A stretch of DNA of 64,000 nt from positions 62,001-126,000 of the forward strand of contig DDTM01000126.1 of assembly GCA_002344075.1 (NCBI GenBank). Reading direction: 5' to 3'. This document shows, one piece after another, positions 17,562-25,963 of this stretch; the first letter of the stretch is position 1, and each line of letters begins with the position of its first letter. The translations under genes and the position numbers were made by a program. This DNA is from Bacteroidetes bacterium UBA2364. GTDB lineage: Bacteria > Bacteroidota > Rhodothermia > Rhodothermales > UBA2364. The notes below the pieces were generated by a model, which had not been told where the DNA came from, did not search any database, and worked only from the letters and a program-made list of their open reading frames with translations.

Positions 17562-18773
17562 TTAAGCGTCTAATTCTCCGGCAATAACATTGAGCGAAGA
17601 CATGGTGAGGATCGCATCCGAGATCATCGCTCCTTGTACCATCTCCGGAAATGCCTGATAATAAATAAAACAAGGCCGCCTGAAGTGTAAGCGATAAGGC
17701 GCACGTCCACCGTCACTGATTAGATAGAAACCCAACTCTCCATTGGCCCCTTCTACGGCATGATAGACCTCGCCTGCTGGAACGGGAGCCTCGCCCATCA
17801 CAATTTTGAAATGATAGATGAGCGCCTCCATGTTGTTATAAACCTCATCTTTCGGCGGCAAATAAAAATCGGGAACATCTGCATGGAAGGGGCCTTCAGG
17901 AAGACCATCCAATGCCTGTTGAATAATGTGCAGACTTTGGCGGATTTCCTCTTGCCGCACCATAAAGCGGTCGTAGGTGTCACCGTTGTCACCAATAGGA
18001 ATCATGAAGTCAAAATCTTCGTAAGACGAGTACGGATTCATCACCCGTACATCGTAATCTACACCCGCAGCCCGTAAATTGGGGCCAGAGAAGCCATAGC
18101 TCAACGCACGCTCTGCCGAAATCCCCCCCACATTAATCGTCCGATCCATAAAAATGCGGTTCCTTTCCAAAAGCCGACAGAACTCATCGAAGCGAGCCGG
18201 AAACTCCTTCAGAAACGACCGAAGTTTATGGTAAAATACCTTATCGAAGTCCCGCTCAAAGCCACCAATCCGCCCGATATTCGTCGTTAAGCGTGAACCA
18301 CAAACCTGCTCGTACATCTCATAAATCCGCTCCCGCTCTTGGAACATATACGTAAACCCCGTGAGTGCCCCTGTATCTACCCCCACCACCGAGTTACAAA
18401 TCAAGTGGTCGGCAATTCGTGCCAATTCCATAACAATCACCCGCATGTACTCCACCCGCTTTGGTAACGCCACCCCAATCAACTTCTCGACGGTCATCCA
18501 CCATCCCATATTATTGATCGGCGATGAACAGTAGTTAAGACGATCGGTAAGCGGGGTGATTTGATAATACGGACGGCGTTCGGCAATTTTCTCGAAAGCT
18601 CGGTGGATGTATCCGATTGTAGGCTCGGCACTAAAAATCCGTTCACCGTCCACCTTCAAGACATTCTGAAAAACCCCGTGAGTGGCCGGATGCGTCGGAC
18701 CTAAGTTCAGCGTGGCAAATTCACCATCCATGGTGTCTTGTGCCGAGAAATAGTTGGGCTGTGCCAAAGACAT
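17562..18773 (-). CDS. nuoD: NADH-quinone oxidoreductase subunit D
   Basis: 49-kDa-type subunit of complex I that forms the quinone-reduction site with NuoB, 403 residues, related to the large subunit of NiFe hydrogenases. Clear marks are LNLGPTHPATHGV near the N-terminus (with the quinone-site histidines), GYIHRAFEKIAE, and the C-terminal GRAPYRLHFRRPCF. It is a separate gene from nuoC, not a nuoCD fusion. Gap to nuoC is 21 bp. Confidence 0.97.
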   Translation of the reverse strand: MSLAQPNYFSAQDTMDGEFATLNLGPTHPATHGVFQNVLKVDGERIFSAEPTIGYIHRAFEKIAERRPYYQITPLTDRLNYCSSPINNMGWWMTVEKLIGVALPKRVEYMRVIVMELARIADHLICNSVVGVDTGALTGFTYMFQERERIYEMYEQVCGSRLTTNIGRIGGFERDFDKVFYHKLRSFLKEFPARFDEFCRLLERNRIFMDRTINVGGISAERALSYGFSGPNLRAAGVDYDVRVMNPYSSYEDFDFMIPIGDNGDTYDRFMVRQEEIRQSLHIIQQALDGLPEGPFHADVPDFYLPPKDEVYNNMEALIYHFKIVMGEAPVPAGEVYHAVEGANGELGFYLISDGGRAPYRLHFRRPCFIYYQAFPEMVQGAMISDAILTMSSLNVIAGELDA

Positions 18774-18794
18774 ATTTAATAAGGATTGGGTGCG

Positions 18795-19316
18795 TTAACG
18801 GCCAAAATAACGGTCATCTTTATCGGTACGGGTTCCATCTTCGAGGCGGTATTCCTTACGCATCGGGAAGTAGTCCATATCATCCACATTCAGGATACGG
18901 CGTAAGTCTGGATGTCCTTCAAATTTAATGCCATAGAAATCATATGTTTCACGTTCCATCCAATTGGCCGCTGAGAAAAGTTTTGTGGCTGTCGGTATGA
19001 CCGGCGCTGCTTCCGAAAAAAACGTTTTTAACCGGATTCGTATATTATTCACCAAGCTATGCAGGTGATAAATCACCCCTAACTCGCGCTGGTGCTGATC
19101 TGGATAATGGACACCACAAAGATCGGTTAAAAAACCAAAGTTTAGTTCTGGATCATCCCGCAAAAAAGTCATGATGGGCAAGACCTCTCGCTTCGTAACC
19201 TCTAAGGTTAGCAAACCATAAGGCTCGGAAACGTCCTGAATGGCTTCGGGAAAATGATCCTTGATACGATCTAAAACAAGTTGCTGGGTGAGTGCCTGCA
19301 TGACGTGTGGTCGCAT
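18795..19316 (-). CDS. nuoC: NADH-quinone oxidoreductase subunit C
   Basis: 30-kDa-type peripheral-arm subunit of complex I, 173 residues. The family signature is WMERETYDFYGIKFEGHPDLRRIL near residue 128 (key residues ERE-YD--GI-F--HP-LRRI). ATG 19316 is used; an ATG five codons later is possible. It ends in GTRTDKDDRYFGR just before nuoD. Confidence 0.95.
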   Translation of the reverse strand: MRPHVMQALTQQLVLDRIKDHFPEAIQDVSEPYGLLTLEVTKREVLPIMTFLRDDPELNFGFLTDLCGVHYPDQHQRELGVIYHLHSLVNNIRIRLKTFFSEAAPVIPTATKLFSAANWMERETYDFYGIKFEGHPDLRRILNVDDMDYFPMRKEYRLEDGTRTDKDDRYFGR

Positions 19317-19329
19317 TTATGCTTGAGAA

Positions 19330-19878
19330 TCAATCAATTTTATAAGAGGCTAACAAATGACGGTATTCTTCAGATTGGCGGCGGCGCAAAGACTCATTCT
19401 TGACCAATTCCTGAATCTTCATCACCCCATCTATGATTTGCTCTGGCCTCGGCGGGCATCCGGGCACATAGACATCCACAGGAATTACTTTATCTATGCC
19501 TTGCAGCACAGCGTACGTATCAAATATTCCGCCGGAAGACGCACAAGCACCAACAGCAATCACCCACTTAGGTTCAGCCATTTGTTCATATACCTGGCGT
19601 AATACCGGAGCCATTTTCTTGGCGATGGTTCCCATCACCATCAACAAATCCGCCTGACGCGGTGAAAAACTGAGCCGTTCTGCGCCAAAGCGGGCCAAAT
19701 CGTAGTTTGCACCCATGGTTGCCATAAACTCAATGCCGCAACAGGAAGTAGCAAAGGGCAACGGCCAAATAGAATTGGCACGGGCAATACCAATCACTTT
19801 TTCAATATTCGTGGCAAAAAATCCTTCCCCCACATAGCCTTCGGGACGTTCAACAACACGAGGTCTTTGCTTAATCAT
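19330..19878 (-). CDS. nuoB: NADH-quinone oxidoreductase subunit B
   Basis: Peripheral-arm subunit that holds the terminal cluster N2, 182 residues. The four ligands are the adjacent cysteines in ATSCCGIEFMA, the cysteine in VGACASSGG and that in VPGCPPRPE. I chose ATG 19878 (IKQRPRVVERPEGY follows) because the longer frame from 19950 overlaps nuoA and adds 24 residues without family likeness. The start codon lies in the first copy of a 19-bp tandem repeat. Confidence 0.95.
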   Translation of the reverse strand: MIKQRPRVVERPEGYVGEGFFATNIEKVIGIARANSIWPLPFATSCCGIEFMATMGANYDLARFGAERLSFSPRQADLLMVMGTIAKKMAPVLRQVYEQMAEPKWVIAVGACASSGGIFDTYAVLQGIDKVIPVDVYVPGCPPRPEQIIDGVMKIQELVKNESLRRRQSEEYRHLLASYKID

Positions 19879-19915
19879 AGGAGTATGAATTACTTGATCA
19901 TAGGAGTATGAATTA
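19874..19915. repeat. Tandem repeat over the nuoB translation start
   Basis: Two identical 19-base copies (19874-19892 and 19897-19915) spaced by 4 bases (period 23). The first copy carries the nuoB start codon; the second places another ATG 23 bases upstream, out of frame, that reads only Met-Ile-Lys-stop. Confidence 0.85.
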
Positions 19916-19933
19916 AAGGATAACCGAAAAAAA

Positions 19934-20299
19934 TTATTTATCCCATTCAAACGCGCCTTTCTTTAGGACGTAATAAAAGCCCATCAAAAAAACCGAAACA
20001 AATAATAACACCGCCATAAATCCTTCCATGCCCATACCACGGAAATTCACTGCATAGGGATAGAAGAAAATAACTTCCACATCAAATAAGACAAAGAGAA
20101 TAGCAGTCATAAAATACTTGATAGAAATAGGAAAACGGGCATCCCCTTCTCCCTCAATACCACACTCAAAAGTGTCTTTTTTTACTGCTCCACCACGTTT
20201 TGGCCCCAAAAGGTGCGTAATGATCAAGCTAATAAATACAAACCCAATTGCAACAATAGATTGTATGATAATGGGGATGTAACTTTCGGGCAGGTGCAT
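19934..20299 (-). CDS. nuoA: NADH-quinone oxidoreductase subunit A
   Basis: First gene of the nuo operon: three-helix membrane subunit of complex I, 121 residues. The conserved loop contains KKDTFECGIEG, with the cysteine typical of the family, followed by FPISIKYFMTAILFVLFDVEVIFFYPYA. About 255 bp lie between its start and the rnpB terminator hairpin; I see no gene there and it should hold the operon promoter, but no consensus box stands out. Confidence 0.95.
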   Translation of the reverse strand: MHLPESYIPIIIQSIVAIGFVFISLIITHLLGPKRGGAVKKDTFECGIEGEGDARFPISIKYFMTAILFVLFDVEVIFFYPYAVNFRGMGMEGFMAVLLFVSVFLMGFYYVLKKGAFEWDK

Positions 20300-20555
20300 G
20301 TTATGGCTGCGTTTATTGGAATGTTACTGTTGACTAAATATACAATTAGGTGATGACTGGGGTGAGTAGGATATCAAGTTAAGGGTATTCCATACCTCCT
20401 AATGTACTTCTTTTACGAACTTTTTCCTAAATGCAATAAACATAACCGCAAATAAAAAACGGACTTAAAGGTTTCTTTAAATATCACGCTATGTTTATCG
20501 GCAATTATCACTTATTTACAACTTCAGGCACGTAAAAAAGCGGTTTCATTTGGCC

Positions 20556-20599
20556 TTAAATAGGTCGAGGTATCCAAAAGGATACCTCGACCTATTTAA
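20556..20599 (-). terminator. Long perfect hairpin behind rnpB
   Basis: A perfect 20-bp stem (20556-20575 with 20580-20599) with an AAAA loop, about 10 bases past the 3' end of the RNase P RNA. No long T-run follows on the - strand, but the stem ends in A/T pairs. It probably ends rnpB transcription and may protect or insulate the RNA 3' end. Confidence 0.7.
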
Positions 20600-20608
20600 A
20601 CGACCGCT

Positions 20609-21014
20609 ATGCCCAGCCTGTAAGCCGAATTCTGTCTGCCCGTCACTGGTCGCAAGCGGCGAGGAGATCATCATTTATCTGGGACGGCCATTACTGGCCG
20701 CCTCTATCAACCTACCCGTGTACATCCGGACGGGCCGCCCGTGTTGCCTAAACAACATACACTGCTTGGTCTTTCACCTCGTGAGGTTTACCTGGCCGTA
20801 CCAGTCACCTGATACGCCGGTGGGTACTTATTCCACCATTTCACCCCTCACCTGTACCCATAGGGGCCATCGGCGGGTTTATTTTCTGTTGCACTTGCTG
20901 TCAACCGCTTGGAATCGGACATCCTCAAGCAGTTGCCTCCCCGTTAGGAAGCACGATGCCCTTTGGTGTTCGGACTTTCCTCCCGACAAAAATCGGGCGA
21001 TGATCCGGCTGGAT
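20609..21014 (-). ncRNA. rnpB: RNase P RNA (bacterial type A)
   Basis: Catalytic RNA of ribonuclease P, which matures tRNA 5' ends. On the - strand the conserved GAGGAAAGTCCGAACACC (complement of 20965-20982) lies near the 5' end, the GGTGAAATGGTGGAATAAG segment (family GGTGAAAGGGTGCGGTAAG) is in the middle, and ACAGAATTCGGCTTACAGG near the 3' end (complement of about 20615-20633) completes the P4 pairing. The outer stem P1 is formed by TCCAGCC and GGCTGGG. Ends are set by P1 and good to a few bases. Its 5' end touches the stop codon of the upstream coiled-coil gene, so the RNA may be cut out of a longer transcript. Confidence 0.95.
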
Positions 21015-21773
21015 TTATTCTGCGGCTTCCATTTCCAAAACCGTTTCCCGGAACAAGTCTTGATCTACAATAATACGGCCGCTGTGTTCACACACAATCA
21101 CTTTATTCCGTTGACGAATTTCAACTTGGCGTTGTTGCGGGACGGCATATCCAGCAACAGCGCCTCTTTCTATCGCAATAACGGCCCTTCCATCACGCAG
21201 ACGGCTCCGCAAGCGGTTATACGCCATCCGATATCGAGCGTCAATTGCGGATTCGAGGCTCGCACGACGTTCGAGCAAGGCATCTTCTTCGTGGCGGGTA
21301 TCTTCCATAACCGCATTAAGTTCTTCTTTCTTCCCATCAATCATCCGGTCTAACTGCTCCATCCGGACACGAACTTGCTCCAGCGCGACCGCATTCGCTT
21401 CGTCCCGCTGCTTCAGGGTCTCCATCCGGAAGTTAGACTCCTGAATCCGTTGGCGATGTACTTCAATTTCTTTCGTCAACGCATCATATTCACGGTTATT
21501 GCGAACTTGATTTTGCTGCTTTTGGTACCGTTCAATAAGGGATTGGCTTTCTAGTTGATCAAATTGAATACGCTTTCGCTCCAACTCCCCATCTTGTTTT
21601 TCTTGTTGGTATTTATCAATACGTCTTTGCAGACCCACACGCTCATCCTCTAAGTCCCGGATTTCGTCCGGTAAGTCTCCACGCAATTTATGCATCTGAT
21701 CCACCCGACCATCAATATATTGTAAACGGATGAGGGCTTTCAGTTGTTCGGGTATGCTCAGTTCTTCTGCCAT
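21015..21773 (-). CDS. Coiled-coil protein of the C4-type zinc ribbon (DUF164) family with a degenerate ribbon
   Basis: A 252-residue cytosolic protein: a long helical hairpin coiled coil (about residues 20-190, rich in E, K, Q, R) and a C-terminal ribbon. In relatives the ribbon has CxxC ... CENCGRI; here the first pair reads V-A-G-Y (in GAVAGYAVPQQRQ) and the second reads CEHSGRI, so only one of four cysteines is left and zinc binding by this site is unlikely. The rest of the ribbon (PQQRQVEIR, IVCEHSGRIIVD) still matches. ATG 21773 (AEELSIPEQLKAL) fits the family start; longer forms start at 21815 or 21836. The gene abuts rnpB. Exact role of the family is not settled. Confidence 0.82.
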   Translation of the reverse strand: MAEELSIPEQLKALIRLQYIDGRVDQMHKLRGDLPDEIRDLEDERVGLQRRIDKYQQEKQDGELERKRIQFDQLESQSLIERYQKQQNQVRNNREYDALTKEIEVHRQRIQESNFRMETLKQRDEANAVALEQVRVRMEQLDRMIDGKKEELNAVMEDTRHEEDALLERRASLESAIDARYRMAYNRLRSRLRDGRAVIAIERGAVAGYAVPQQRQVEIRQRNKVIVCEHSGRIIVDQDLFRETVLEMEAAE

Positions 21774-21940
21774 AGCAATAAAATTTTGGATAAAGGGTTT
21801 AAGGGCTTTCGGCATGTTTAACCTTTGAATATACAAGAAAGTTTAGGCTTTTCCGCCGGATCATCAGGAATTCAATTTGGTCTTCTGGGATTAACGGCGT
21901 AATTTCAGGCATAAATTTCTCATACTAAACTTTAACAACC

Positions 21941-23236
21941 ATGTCTAAACCTGTTCAAAAAACACATAGCGGTCAAAAACGAATCCCTGTAACCGAGCCT
22001 CTTCTTAAAACTTGGGGGCTTTGGGCTGTATTGGTTGCTGTCATTGCCGGAATTTATGTTGCGTTGGATGCCACCTTTATTACCCTTGGCATTGAGAACC
22101 GACTCACCCGTTCTTTAGGCTGTACGGTAAACGAATGGATCACGTGCGAACCGGTTTATGCTTCTGAAAGCGCTTATATGTTTGGTATTCCGGTGGCAGC
22201 ATGGGGTGCGGCCTTTTATTTTAGTATTTTGATACTAACGGTTATCGCGTTGATAAATAAAAAGGAAAAAGGTGCTTCGGCAGTAATGGTTGGTATTGTA
22301 TTATCTATTCTTGCAGTTCTTTTCTCGATGTTCAAAGCCACCCAACTGATCCAAATGGGGATTGCCTGCCCGCTTTGCATCGGTATGTATGTGATTAACG
22401 GGGCCATTCTCGTATTCCTGATTCTCTCCTTAGTTCGGACGGTTGGATTAGGCGCTTATTTTTCCGGCTTTTTGGGCGCGCTTCGGAACAACACATCCGG
22501 ATTTACTTATCAGCCTGCCATTATTACCCCATTAGTGCTCACCTTGTTTGTTTATGGTTTTTCATTCCTTTACTTCAGCAACTACCAACGCAAACAAGAA
22601 CAGGCCACTGCCGCCGATACCGAGTCGGAAACAGCCGTATTACGCTCCGTCCAGCAACATTTTAAGCAAGGGCCACTAGAAGTTGCATTTGGCCCGAATA
22701 CGCTCGTTAAGGGTAATAAAGAGGCCAAGGTCTCCATTATCGAATTTGCTGATTTTCAGTGCCCAGCATGTAAAGTGGCACGCGACCGCATAGAGTCCAT
22801 TGTAAATGAGTTTGGAAAATATGTCAGTTTTCGTTTCCAAAACTATCCGTTAGACAACAGCATCAACCCCAACTTACAAAGTCAGATTCACTCGTTTGCA
22901 GGCCCTGCAGCCAAAGCCTTTTTCTGTGCTGCCAATGTTGGAAAAGGTTGGGAAATGCACAAAGCGCTGTTCGACAATCAAGAAGTTTTGGGAGAAAGCG
23001 TCCTTGCACGTGAAGTCCAAAATCTTGGATTAGATACGGGGCGTTTTAATGCCTGTATGACAGATCCCGCTACAACTCGTTTGGTACAAGAAGACATTGA
23101 ACGCGGTAAAACTGCTGGGGTTAATAGCACTCCTTCTGTGTACATCAATGGTCGCCTTGTGGATCAATGGGGGAATTTAGACGTTCTTCGCCGAATTGTC
23201 CGCGAGGAACTCAGCCGTGCTGGCGTAAAAAAATAA
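21941..23236 (+). CDS. Vitamin K epoxide reductase-DsbA fusion protein
   Basis: A 431-residue membrane protein for disulfide bond formation in the periplasm. The N-terminal VKOR domain (about residues 20-170, four or five helices) has the loop cysteines C61 and C69 and the active CPLC motif at 143-146, which passes electrons to quinone. After another helix (about 187-205) comes a DsbA-type thioredoxin domain (about 235-430) with CPAC at 274-277 and the cis-proline in NSTPSVYING. Oxidase and re-oxidase are thus in one chain, replacing a DsbA/DsbB pair. Upstream there is a TTTG (21876-21879) and, 20 bases on, TAATTTCA, a weak match to the Bacteroidota promoter. A strong terminator follows. Confidence 0.92.
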   Translation: MSKPVQKTHSGQKRIPVTEPLLKTWGLWAVLVAVIAGIYVALDATFITLGIENRLTRSLGCTVNEWITCEPVYASESAYMFGIPVAAWGAAFYFSILILTVIALINKKEKGASAVMVGIVLSILAVLFSMFKATQLIQMGIACPLCIGMYVINGAILVFLILSLVRTVGLGAYFSGFLGALRNNTSGFTYQPAIITPLVLTLFVYGFSFLYFSNYQRKQEQATAADTESETAVLRSVQQHFKQGPLEVAFGPNTLVKGNKEAKVSIIEFADFQCPACKVARDRIESIVNEFGKYVSFRFQNYPLDNSINPNLQSQIHSFAGPAAKAFFCAANVGKGWEMHKALFDNQEVLGESVLAREVQNLGLDTGRFNACMTDPATTRLVQEDIERGKTAGVNSTPSVYINGRLVDQWGNLDVLRRIVREELSRAGVKK

Positions 23237-23258
23237 AGGATGGAATACGGTTTATTGG

Positions 23259-23287
23259 GCCTCCGGTACTAAACCGGAGGCTTTTTA
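23259..23287 (+). terminator. Terminator of the VKOR-DsbA gene
   Basis: Perfect 9-bp GC-rich stem (23259-23267 with 23273-23281), 5-base loop, followed by TTTTT. It lies 22 bases after the stop codon. Confidence 0.92.
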
Positions 23288-23378
23288 AGCGAGGTCAGAA
23301 ATAATTTACGAACAAGCCGCCACCAGTTGTTTTTTGTTCGCTTGCCATCACTATTCACTCCCTAAACCCAATTCACAC

Positions 23379-23885
23379 ATGGCCAAAAAAGTAACTGCTG
23401 GTATATTGACAATTTTGGTGGTGATCCAGTTCATCCGTCCGACAAAAAATGATACGGGTGACGAAACCAAGTCCATTTCAACGCAATTTCCCGTTCCCGC
23501 CAACGTCCAAGTCATCTTAAAAAGGGCGTGTAACGATTGTCACAGCAACAAAACCGTGTATCCTTGGTATAGCAACATTCAGCCATTAGGCTGGTGGCTA
23601 AACGACCATGTGAACGAGGGCAAGCGAGAATTAAATTTTTCAGCATTCGCTTCGTACCGCCCAGCAAAACAATTCCATAAATTAGAGGAAATAAGCAAGG
23701 TACTAAAGAAGGGCGAAATGCCACTTGATTCCTATACATGGATTCACAAAGACGCTGTTTTGGGTAATGCCAAAAAGAAAGCGCTGATGGACTGGGCAGA
23801 AAGCTTGCGTAGTACCTTAAAAGCACGGTTTCCGGCTGATAGTCTCCGAACGAAACGCCGATCGCACACACCAGCGCCTCGTTAA
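23379..23885 (+). CDS. Haem-binding domain protein with a CxxCH motif
   Basis: A 168-residue exported or membrane-anchored protein. From ATG 23379 the N-terminus (AKKVTAGILTILVVIQFI) is a single hydrophobic anchor, and the rest fits the Haem_bd family (PF14376): the c-type haem motif CNDCH near residue 50, followed by YPWYSNIQPLGWWLNDHVNEGK (key residues YPWY, P, W, H) and later KGEMPLDSYTWIH. Such proteins are common in Bacteroidota and probably carry one covalently bound haem in the periplasm; the redox partner is unknown. The upstream in-frame ATG 23334 adds 15 residues that would spoil the signal. Confidence 0.85.
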   Translation: MAKKVTAGILTILVVIQFIRPTKNDTGDETKSISTQFPVPANVQVILKRACNDCHSNKTVYPWYSNIQPLGWWLNDHVNEGKRELNFSAFASYRPAKQFHKLEEISKVLKKGEMPLDSYTWIHKDAVLGNAKKKALMDWAESLRSTLKARFPADSLRTKRRSHTPAPR

Positions 23886-23965
23886 ATTGTTGGTTGGATC
23901 GGTTTATTCAAAACAGAGCATCATAAACATCCTGCTGTTTCCTTAACCCAACCTAAATAACGATT

Positions 23966-24691
23966 GTGATGAAACGTTTTCTTTTATTGCTCGCCGCCTT
24001 TTTACCCTTTTCGGTGTTGGCCCAAGCCCCTCCGACACCCGGCGAGAAGAAGATGAACCAATGTAACGAAATTGCCGAAGCAGAGATTTCCGGCGATGAC
24101 AACCCGTACAAACCCCTTACATTTGCCAAATGCGTTCAGCAAGCCCAAACTTTATTGGATGGCGAACTGAACAAAGCGTACCAAGCCTTCAAAGCCAAAA
24201 TTGGCGCTGGAAACCAAACAGTACTGCTCACGGCTCAACGGGCTTGGCTGGCTTTCCGAGATGCCGAAATTAGGTCTATCAAAGCCAATGCAAGTTGGGT
24301 AGATATGATGATTTTACGTCTCGTAAACGAACGACGTGTCCAATTGGAACGCTATACGCGATACTTGGTACAAGGAACCCGTGAAAAATGGATACAAGAT
24401 GCACGCATTCAATACGAATGTCTAACTTTAGACTGTATGACCACAGACTATGCCCAAAAAGACATCGAATTGAACGAAGCCTATCAAACGATCCTCTCCG
24501 CCAGTAATCGACAATCGCTGCTTAGGGAAGCGCAACGTAAATGGATTTCTTGGCGAGATGCCGAATTTGTCCTCTTTGGCGCCATCTGTAATCCTATGGC
24601 TGGTCAAAACCAAACCATCAATATGCACCTTTTCCGTAACCAGATGCTCGTTGCCCGTAGGGACGACATCATGACCTATTCAGCAGGATAA
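23966..24691 (+). CDS. Secreted protein with two LprI-type (DUF1311) domains
   Basis: A 241-residue protein with a clear signal peptide (MKRFLLLLAAFLPFSVLAQ). Two copies of the lysozyme-inhibitor LprI-like domain (PF07007) follow: about residues 33-130, with LDGELNKAYQAF and AQRAWLAFRDAE, and about 150-225, with LNEAYQTIL and AQRKWISWRDAE. Each copy has cysteines (C33, C54 and CLTLDC) that could form disulfides, which suits an organism with the VKOR-DsbA protein encoded next door. LprI of Mycobacterium inhibits lysozyme; that this protein does so is inference. First of three closely spaced genes for secreted proteins. Confidence 0.8.
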   Translation: MMKRFLLLLAAFLPFSVLAQAPPTPGEKKMNQCNEIAEAEISGDDNPYKPLTFAKCVQQAQTLLDGELNKAYQAFKAKIGAGNQTVLLTAQRAWLAFRDAEIRSIKANASWVDMMILRLVNERRVQLERYTRYLVQGTREKWIQDARIQYECLTLDCMTTDYAQKDIELNEAYQTILSASNRQSLLREAQRKWISWRDAEFVLFGAICNPMAGQNQTINMHLFRNQMLVARRDDIMTYSAG

Positions 24692-24695
24692 TCTC

Positions 24696-25253
24696 ATGAG
24701 AAAAATTTTCTTACTGGCACTCTTATTCGTGCCATTCGCTACTTTTGCACAAAAAACGCGCCCCGCATGGTCTAAGACGGTAGAAGATTATTATAACCTG
24801 TTCCACGAGATGGAGGAAGACCCCTTTAAGTGTGACGATACACCTTCCAGTGCCGCCGCAAGAACGAGGGCGGTTGTCGTAAAAGACATTAAAAATGGTT
24901 ATCTACGAGCAAAAACCACCATGGGTATCATCGAAGTAGCCGTGTTTAAGGATGTAGCCACCGAAACAGAATATGTGCTATACCAATTGGATGGCGGCCC
25001 ACACAATATGTGTACTACCGATCTACGGGTTATGGTGTATAAAAACGGCAAATGGACCGAAAAACCTCAGGTATTGCCGCAAAACAAAATCAGCGATGTT
25101 GCAGCCAAACAACCCATCCGCGCCAATATTGATACGTATTTGGTCTATAAACTACCCCAGAAAGGCACTATCATCAACGCTTCGTGGAAAGGAAATGGGA
25201 AACGGGTATTTGCACTCCGTTGGGAGAAAGGTAAATTTGTGTTTGTACCCTAA
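24696..25253 (+). CDS. Secreted protein of unknown function
   Basis: A 185-residue protein with a signal peptide (MRKIFLLALLFVPFATFAQ, cut after AQ). The mature part has two cysteines (in FKCDD and HNMCTTD) and is otherwise beta-rich in character, ending in GKRVFALRWEKGKFVFVP. No family recognised. It begins 4 bp after the LprI-like gene and is followed after 22 bp by another secreted-protein gene, so the three are probably one transcript. Confidence 0.7.
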   Translation: MRKIFLLALLFVPFATFAQKTRPAWSKTVEDYYNLFHEMEEDPFKCDDTPSSAAARTRAVVVKDIKNGYLRAKTTMGIIEVAVFKDVATETEYVLYQLDGGPHNMCTTDLRVMVYKNGKWTEKPQVLPQNKISDVAAKQPIRANIDTYLVYKLPQKGTIINASWKGNGKRVFALRWEKGKFVFVP

Positions 25254-25275
25254 TCCCTCAATCCAAAACAAACCA

Positions 25276-25962
25276 ATGAAAACAATTTTTGCCCTTTTAC
25301 TGGCCTGCGGCTCCTATACCGTTGGTTATGCCCAACCGATAAACCTTTCGTTTTTGCTGGCCGAGATGTATGACGGCAATTCCCCTTATTCACCCGACCA
25401 TGTGGTCTTTAGCAAACAATGGACCACCGGTAAGGGAGAAAACAAGACCGAGTATGCGGTAATTGCAGTTAAGACGAGTGAATCGGATTGTCATGCCTGC
25501 GCTGCCCGTTTAGACGGTGCCCTCTTCCGAAAGGACCGCTATACCGAGGGAGGCTGGCAACGGAGCCGTTTCCGTCGTGACTTTGCGGTTACAGGTGGTT
25601 TTAATGAGCCGGGAGAAATCAGTCTGATGAAATTATCTGACGATGAATACGGCATCCGCATTGACGCTGGTTATACAGGACAAGGCTATACGGTAACCGG
25701 AACAGCTATTTTCTATCCAGAGATGGAGTTTGAACGCATTGCAGCTTTCCAGACTAGCGAAGACAACAGTGGCGCTTGTGATCCGCCAGAACGTAAATGC
25801 TTTGGGTACAGCACCAAAATCACCACCGTTTCAGGACAAAAAGAACCCGAAACCGGATTTTACGATCTGAAATTAGTAATTTCTGGAACCAATAGCGACT
25901 TTAAGCTAATGAACCGCACGTTATATTACCGATATAATGGTTTAGTTTACGACCGTAAATAG
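25276..25962 (+). CDS. Secreted protein of unknown function
   Basis: A 228-residue protein starting at ATG 25276 with a signal peptide (KTIFALLLACGSYTVGYAQ). The frame is open further upstream but that part overlaps the previous gene and lacks a signal. The mature protein has cysteines in DCHACAAR and in CDPPERKC, likely disulfide-bonded, and ends in NRTLYYRYNGLVYDRK. No family recognised with confidence. Next gene starts 1 bp after its stop. Confidence 0.7.
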   Translation: MKTIFALLLACGSYTVGYAQPINLSFLLAEMYDGNSPYSPDHVVFSKQWTTGKGENKTEYAVIAVKTSESDCHACAARLDGALFRKDRYTEGGWQRSRFRRDFAVTGGFNEPGEISLMKLSDDEYGIRIDAGYTGQGYTVTGTAIFYPEMEFERIAAFQTSEDNSGACDPPERKCFGYSTKITTVSGQKEPETGFYDLKLVISGTNSDFKLMNRTLYYRYNGLVYDRK

Positions 25963-25963
25963 G

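Noticed and set aside
20550..21353. A 267-codon + strand frame over the rnpB region.
   Set aside because: The DNA is the complement of RNase P RNA and of the end of the coiled-coil gene; the translation has no protein features.
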